The notes below the pieces were generated by a model. The model saw only the letters and a program-made list of their open reading frames with translations, did not search any database and was not told the origin of the DNA. Both the position numbers and the translations under genes were made by a program. Source: Clostridia bacterium (GTDB lineage: Bacteria > Bacillota > Clostridia > Oscillospirales > Acutalibacteraceae). From it: a DNA stretch of 64,000 nt. Of the stretch, positions 60,645 to 64,000 are shown in pieces; position 1 is the first letter of the stretch, and each line of letters begins with the position of its first letter. Location: contig JAFQRY010000011.1 in NCBI GenBank assembly GCA_017409845.1, positions 186,001 through 250,000 of the forward strand. Reading direction: 5' to 3'.

Positions 60645-60713
60645 ATGATATGGTTATTTGTCTTGTTATTGGGATTATCGGCGTTTTATAAAGAGTGGAC
60701 AAAAGGATTATAA
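60645..60713 (+). CDS. 22-residue single-helix membrane peptide
   Basis: MIWLFVLLLGLSAFYKEWTK and two more residues. A hydrophobic helix with a short charged end. AGAGGG lies 8 bases before the ATG. It is followed after 12 bases by a second peptide of the same type. The ribosome binding site, the position in an operon and the duplication support expression; the function is unknown. Confidence 0.5.
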   Translation: MIWLFVLLLGLSAFYKEWTKGL

Positions 60714-60725
60714 GAGGTGTTGAAT

Positions 60726-60791
60726 ATGTGGGTAATTGCTCTGATTGCATTGTCGGTTGGAGTGTTCATTAACGAAATTTCTAAAGATTAA
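60726..60791 (+). CDS. 21-residue single-helix membrane peptide
   Basis: MWVIALIALSVGVFINEISK and one more residue (Asp). AGAGGTG lies 6 bases before the ATG. Like its neighbour it has a hydrophobic helix and an ending with Glu and Lys. It ends 14 bases before the XRE gene, whose AAGGAGG overlaps its stop. Confidence 0.5.
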   Translation: MWVIALIALSVGVFINEISKD

Positions 60792-60805
60792 AGGAGGACT
60801 GATAA

Positions 60806-61612
60806 ATGACATATTTACGCGGAACACCGGGAGACAGAATTGTCGATTTGCGTAAGAACAAAGGCTGGAGTCAGGAAGGACTTGCAAAGCAGGTTAATGT
60901 CAGCAATTCAACAATCAGCAGAATCGAAAAGGGAGAATCACAAAAAATCGACAGTGATGTGATTCTGAGTATCGCAAAACTTTTCGGAGTGTCAACAGAT
61001 TTTATCCTCGGACTTTCCGATGATCCCGAACCGAAAAATTTCAGTATAGGTGAACTAGGTCTGACTTCCGAAGCGGCAAAGAAAATTTATACGGGAGAGA
61101 TTGACCCCGATATTCTGAATATGCTGCTTGAACATCCGGACTTCGGATCACTGTTAAATAAAATCGCTCATTTTTTCAAAGGTACTTTTGCCGAAGGGTT
61201 TGCGGCGCAGAACCTGCTTTATGAAATGATCAGCAGAAATGTATGCGGTGATGATGAAATTTCAAAGCAGGTGTCGGAAGATATACGTAACGCAAAAACT
61301 CCGGTATATCAGGCTGACCTGACCATGATTGAAAACGGATTTATGTCCATCGTAAAAGATATAAAGAAAACCGTCGACACCGATTTTTCACATTCAAAAA
61401 AGCTTACGCAAGAAATTTTTGCGGACATCAGGCAGAGCCTTGTCAAAGGTGGCGGCAGTCTGTCATACAGAAGAATAACAGCAGAAAAAATGGCAGATGC
61501 TGTTATTGACCAGATCAGTAACTTCGACGGTATTACTCAGGAAATGAAAGACAATCTTCGCAATGCTTTGATACCGATTTTCATAAAACCGCAGAAAGGT
61601 AAGCACAGATGA
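60806..61612 (+). CDS. XRE-family regulator of the element
   Basis: 268 residues. The helix-turn-helix (about 8-65) reads IVDLRKNKGWSQEGLAKQVN and VSNSTISRIEKGESQ. A long helical C-terminus (about 80-265) carries no known sensor but may bind a partner. The stop overlaps the start of the sigma-like gene (ATGA). It probably controls the switch between stable integration and transfer; this is inferred from arrangement. Confidence 0.85.
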   Translation: MTYLRGTPGDRIVDLRKNKGWSQEGLAKQVNVSNSTISRIEKGESQKIDSDVILSIAKLFGVSTDFILGLSDDPEPKNFSIGELGLTSEAAKKIYTGEIDPDILNMLLEHPDFGSLLNKIAHFFKGTFAEGFAAQNLLYEMISRNVCGDDEISKQVSEDIRNAKTPVYQADLTMIENGFMSIVKDIKKTVDTDFSHSKKLTQEIFADIRQSLVKGGGSLSYRRITAEKMADAVIDQISNFDGITQEMKDNLRNALIPIFIKPQKGKHR

Positions 61613-62391
61613 CCAACGAAGAACTTTGCATTCTTGCACAGAGCGGTGATGAAAACGCAAAATGCGAGTTGCTGAAAAACGTTGAAAAATACATCTGGAA
61701 AATCGCAAACGATCAGGCTGAAGCATATAAAGATTACGGCATAGAAGCCGAAGAGCTTTTTCAGGAAGGAGTCGTCGGAGTGCTCAGAGCAATTCCGGGA
61801 TTCAATCCCGAACGCGGAACAAAATTTCTTACCTACGCCACATATTGGATTGTAAAACATATCAATCTTTTCATCGAAACAACAGACTGCAACAAGACAA
61901 TAAAAAACAAAGAAACCGATGAAGAATACCCTGTCACCTTCACAAGCTTTGATGATGATACAGATGATTACGACGGCGAAACCAATGCCGAATATATCGA
62001 ACGGACTCTCTTTGAACGCAAGGCAGATACCTACCGAAATACTCCTGAAAACGTGTTTTTTAAAGAGAAAAAATACAGCATCGTCAACGAAGCAACCGCT
62101 CTCCTGAGCGAAAGACAGTGGCAATATATTTCCTACCGTTTCGGTATCGAAGATAATGTTTATCATTCAAGAAAAGAGACTGCAACCCATTTCAGTTTAT
62201 CCGAATCCCGCGCAAAAACTCTTGAGAAACAAGCCCTGAAAATCATCAGAACTCATTTCGAATCACAGTGGAAATATATCAATAACTATGTTCCGCCCGA
62301 TGAAAAAGAAAAGGAATGGCTCATAATTTTTTGCAGTAAATATGATGACATACTTAAATACAAAAATACAAAATGTTTGTTTCACGGTTGA
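61609..62391 (+). CDS. sigma-70-like RNA polymerase sigma factor of the element
   Basis: 260 residues. Region 2 is clear: ELFQEGVVGVLRAIPGFNPE and GTKFLTYATYWIVKHINLFI (about 48-90). Regions 3-4 are weaker: LLSERQWQYISYRFGI, then HFSLSESRAKTLEKQALKII, a helix-turn-helix as in region 4. It starts inside the stop of the XRE gene, so the two are coupled. A sigma factor carried by a mobilizable element could direct RNA polymerase to transfer promoters. Confidence 0.82.
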   Translation: MTNEELCILAQSGDENAKCELLKNVEKYIWKIANDQAEAYKDYGIEAEELFQEGVVGVLRAIPGFNPERGTKFLTYATYWIVKHINLFIETTDCNKTIKNKETDEEYPVTFTSFDDDTDDYDGETNAEYIERTLFERKADTYRNTPENVFFKEKKYSIVNEATALLSERQWQYISYRFGIEDNVYHSRKETATHFSLSESRAKTLEKQALKIIRTHFESQWKYINNYVPPDEKEKEWLIIFCSKYDDILKYKNTKCLFHG

Positions 62392-62427
62392 AACTGTTGT
62401 TTTCTTCTAGCAAGCTATAATGCAAAA

Positions 62428-62453
62428 CAAGCGACGGATTTCTCCGCCGCTTG
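62428..62453. terminator. bidirectional terminator
   Basis: CAAGCG-A-CGGA-TTTC-TCCG-C-CGCTTG, then TTTGCTTATTTTT on +. It lies between the convergent sigma-like and XRE-TPR genes. Confidence 0.75.
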
Positions 62454-62458
62454 TTTGC

Positions 62459-63382
62459 TTATTTTTCAATTTTGTTTTTAATTTCTTCAGCACGTTTTTC
62501 TGCTATATCTGCCTCAACATCGTAGCCTCTGCTGCGGTAGATATCTGCCATTTTCATGCATTCATTATAAGCCTTTTCATATTCTCCCATTTCTTCATAC
62601 AGACCAACTTTGCAATCCATTTCATCGCAGAAGTACGTTCCGATTTCACCTGCTCTGTTGTAGTATTCCAGTGCCTCATCATATTTTTTGAGGTCCTTTG
62701 CGATGTCACCGCCGTGAATATACATCCGCCAATCATCGGGGAATTTTTTGATTGCATCTCTGAAAAGATTATAGGCATCATCATATTTTTCAGCCCAGAT
62801 AAGTGCAACAAGAAGATTATCGGTTTCTCTCGGATTATCGGGATTTGATTTTACTTTTTCTCGGAGTTCGGAAATAATTTCATCCTCTTTGTGAAGAAGA
62901 AAGAACATCCATATTCTCTGCATGCAGGCGAGCTGATAATTTTCGGGGTCATCATTCGGGTCATCGCTGACCGCTTTGTCATACCACTCAATCGCAATGT
63001 CTCTGCAATAATTCATCATATACATATGAATCCACGCGTAGAGCCATTTATCCTCTGTTGACATCTCGCCCTTCTTTATAAGCTTTTCGTATTCGATACG
63101 GCAACGCATAAAATCTTCGGGGTCACGGGATTTCTCATAAACAGAAGCCAAACGCTGTGCGTAGTTATCGTAAGCAACGGTGCTCTTTTTGTAGAAATCA
63201 TCAACAGTTACTTCATAGATCCTTGCAAGTTCGGGCAAAGTCAGAACGTCGGGCAAAGTTGTTCCACATTCCCAACGTGAAACAGTCTGAGAATTAACAT
63301 TCAGTTTTTCTGCAACTTGTTCCTGAGTGAAGCCTTTTGCAAGACGGAATTTTTTGAGATTGTCGCTGAAAATATTGTTCAT
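62459..63382 (-). CDS. XRE regulator with tetratricopeptide-like repeats
   Basis: 307 residues from ATG 63382, 6 bases after AAGGTG; ATG 63385 and TTG 63400 are less well placed. The helix-turn-helix (about 5-60): NLKKFRLAKGFTQEQVAEKL and VNSQTVSRWECGTTLP. From about 70 on, helical repeats of TPR type (AYNLFRDAIKKFPDDWRMYI, EALEYYNRAGEIG, EYEKAYNECMKMADIY). This recalls Rgg/PlcR-like peptide-sensing regulators, but no signal peptide gene is seen. Confidence 0.85.
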   Translation of the reverse strand: MNNIFSDNLKKFRLAKGFTQEQVAEKLNVNSQTVSRWECGTTLPDVLTLPELARIYEVTVDDFYKKSTVAYDNYAQRLASVYEKSRDPEDFMRCRIEYEKLIKKGEMSTEDKWLYAWIHMYMMNYCRDIAIEWYDKAVSDDPNDDPENYQLACMQRIWMFFLLHKEDEIISELREKVKSNPDNPRETDNLLVALIWAEKYDDAYNLFRDAIKKFPDDWRMYIHGGDIAKDLKKYDEALEYYNRAGEIGTYFCDEMDCKVGLYEEMGEYEKAYNECMKMADIYRSRGYDVEADIAEKRAEEIKNKIEK

Positions 63383-63420
63383 CATTTTCACCTTTTTCAA
63401 TTTTTCTCGAAGCTTCTGTT

Positions 63421-63433
63421 GTGATTATATCAC
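63421..63433 (-). promoter_or_regulatory. extended -10 promoter with palindrome for the XRE-TPR gene
   Basis: Minus strand TGATATAAT is an extended -10 (TATAAT at 63429-63424). The perfect palindrome GTGAT-TAT-ATCAC covers it, which fits autoregulation. Confidence 0.55.
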
Positions 63434-63439
63434 GCGAAA

Positions 63440-64000
63440 ATCAATTTGATAAGGTCTTATTTTGTGAACAGACTCTCAATTTCTGTGTAGTCGACGCGAG
63501 CGTTTTTCTTCCGCTGCGGCGGGGATTTATATATACCGTTTGTTCCTTTTCCGAGCAGTCAGAAAAACAAATTTTTCTGTTCTTCCCTGAACTTGTCTGC
63601 CTGCTCTGCGCCAATGAAAAGTCTGCTAAAGCAATTTTGCAAGCAACAATCGCATATGGTTTTGAAAGGCATATTTCCGCCACATCTGCGTTGGAAATTC
63701 TTGAAATATCCTCGTATTTCTTCAAATTTCCGCCTTGCTGTGACGAAAATCTCCACTTCCAAAACTGCTTCGCATCTGAAACAAAAATGTTTCAGACATA
63801 TGGAATTAATGCTTACAAAATTACCGGGCAACAGCCATCCTTTTCACCGCCGACGGAACAAAGGTATAACACACTAGACTTTGCGTGCCGCAAAATCGTG
63901 TACCAAAGGAGATTTTCTCCTTTTGGATATCCACTTGTGCCGATTGCTGTGTATATACAAATTGAATTTTTCTGGCAAAAAGGTACCCACAAAAGTTCAA
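63440..64000. other. gene-poor stretch at the window end
   Basis: No frame here has a ribosome binding site and a recognisable product. Open frames on both strands (63593-63877 on +, 63559-63831 on -) overlap each other and give low-complexity, Cys- and Phe-rich products. The stretch is probably non-coding or a degraded repeat. Confidence 0.5.

Noticed and set aside
63559-63877. Overlapping open frames at the window end, including a 94-codon frame on +
   Set aside because: Frames on both strands overlap, lack ribosome binding sites and give compositionally odd products; more likely a degraded repeat.

Overview
The window looks like a chromosomal segment from an anaerobic gut Firmicute of the Oscillospiraceae/Ruminococcaceae type (Clostridia). 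The grounds are the gene order of the ribosomal operon (zinc-type S14, a KOW protein between map and infA, rpsD before rpoA), Gram-positive style promoters and ribosome binding sites, a LexA of Firmicute type, a SpoVT-like sequence, BspA-type leucine-rich repeats with a KPTEPTT linker, and families of intergenic palindromes. This is inference from sequence memory; no database search was run. No rRNA, tRNA or CRISPR array was recognised.

Layout. (1) 1-10112: the distal part of the S10/spc/alpha ribosomal operons, from the last codons of rpmC through rplQ, all on +, closed by a strong terminator. adk is absent between secY and map. Three small hairpins sit in front of rpoA. (2) 10130-24363: an RsiV/PdaC-like lipoprotein, a GH78 rhamnosidase, a MarR-controlled heterodimeric ABC exporter, a small phosphoesterase, a D,D-carboxypeptidase, an Eis-like acetyltransferase, lexA with its own operators, a class C beta-lactamase-like hydrolase and a membrane-anchored unknown. 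(3) 24396-33835: a yybP-ykoY type (Mn2+) riboswitch in front of a P-type cation ATPase, a two-gene ABC transporter, then nadD-yqeK (fused, apparently starting at ATA), rsfS, leuS and rpsU. (4) 33875-34950: a small XRE repressor facing a zinc-ribbon membrane protein across a paired 18-bp inverted operator. (5) 35006-40657: a minus-strand cluster from one good promoter: tandem SCP2-like protein, PLP aminotransferase, split transketolase, two paralogous hydrophobic micropeptides that have good ribosome binding sites, and a second SCP2-like protein. I do not recognise this as a described pathway. (6) 41035-54854: mtnN, rmuC, GH3 glucosidase, a secreted protein with two phosphoesterase domains, and a 1846-residue secreted leucine-rich repeat protein.

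(7) 54941-64000: the left part of an integrative mobilizable element: large serine recombinase, MNT/HEPN toxin-antitoxin pair, MobV relaxase, CHC2 primase-like protein, HIRAN protein, two 21-22 residue membrane peptides, XRE regulator, sigma-like factor and an XRE-TPR regulator. The recombinase ends in about 149 residues that look like SpoVT from about residue 31 to its end. This suggests that the element interrupts spoVT in the way skin elements interrupt sigK, with the recombinase read in frame into the sporulation gene. The right end of the element lies beyond the window.

Intergenic space carries three recognisable repeat classes: GC-rich palindromes edged by GTAGGG, AT-rich MITE-like units around GGGTCTGCGACGCTTTT, and CCTCC...GGAGG palindromes.
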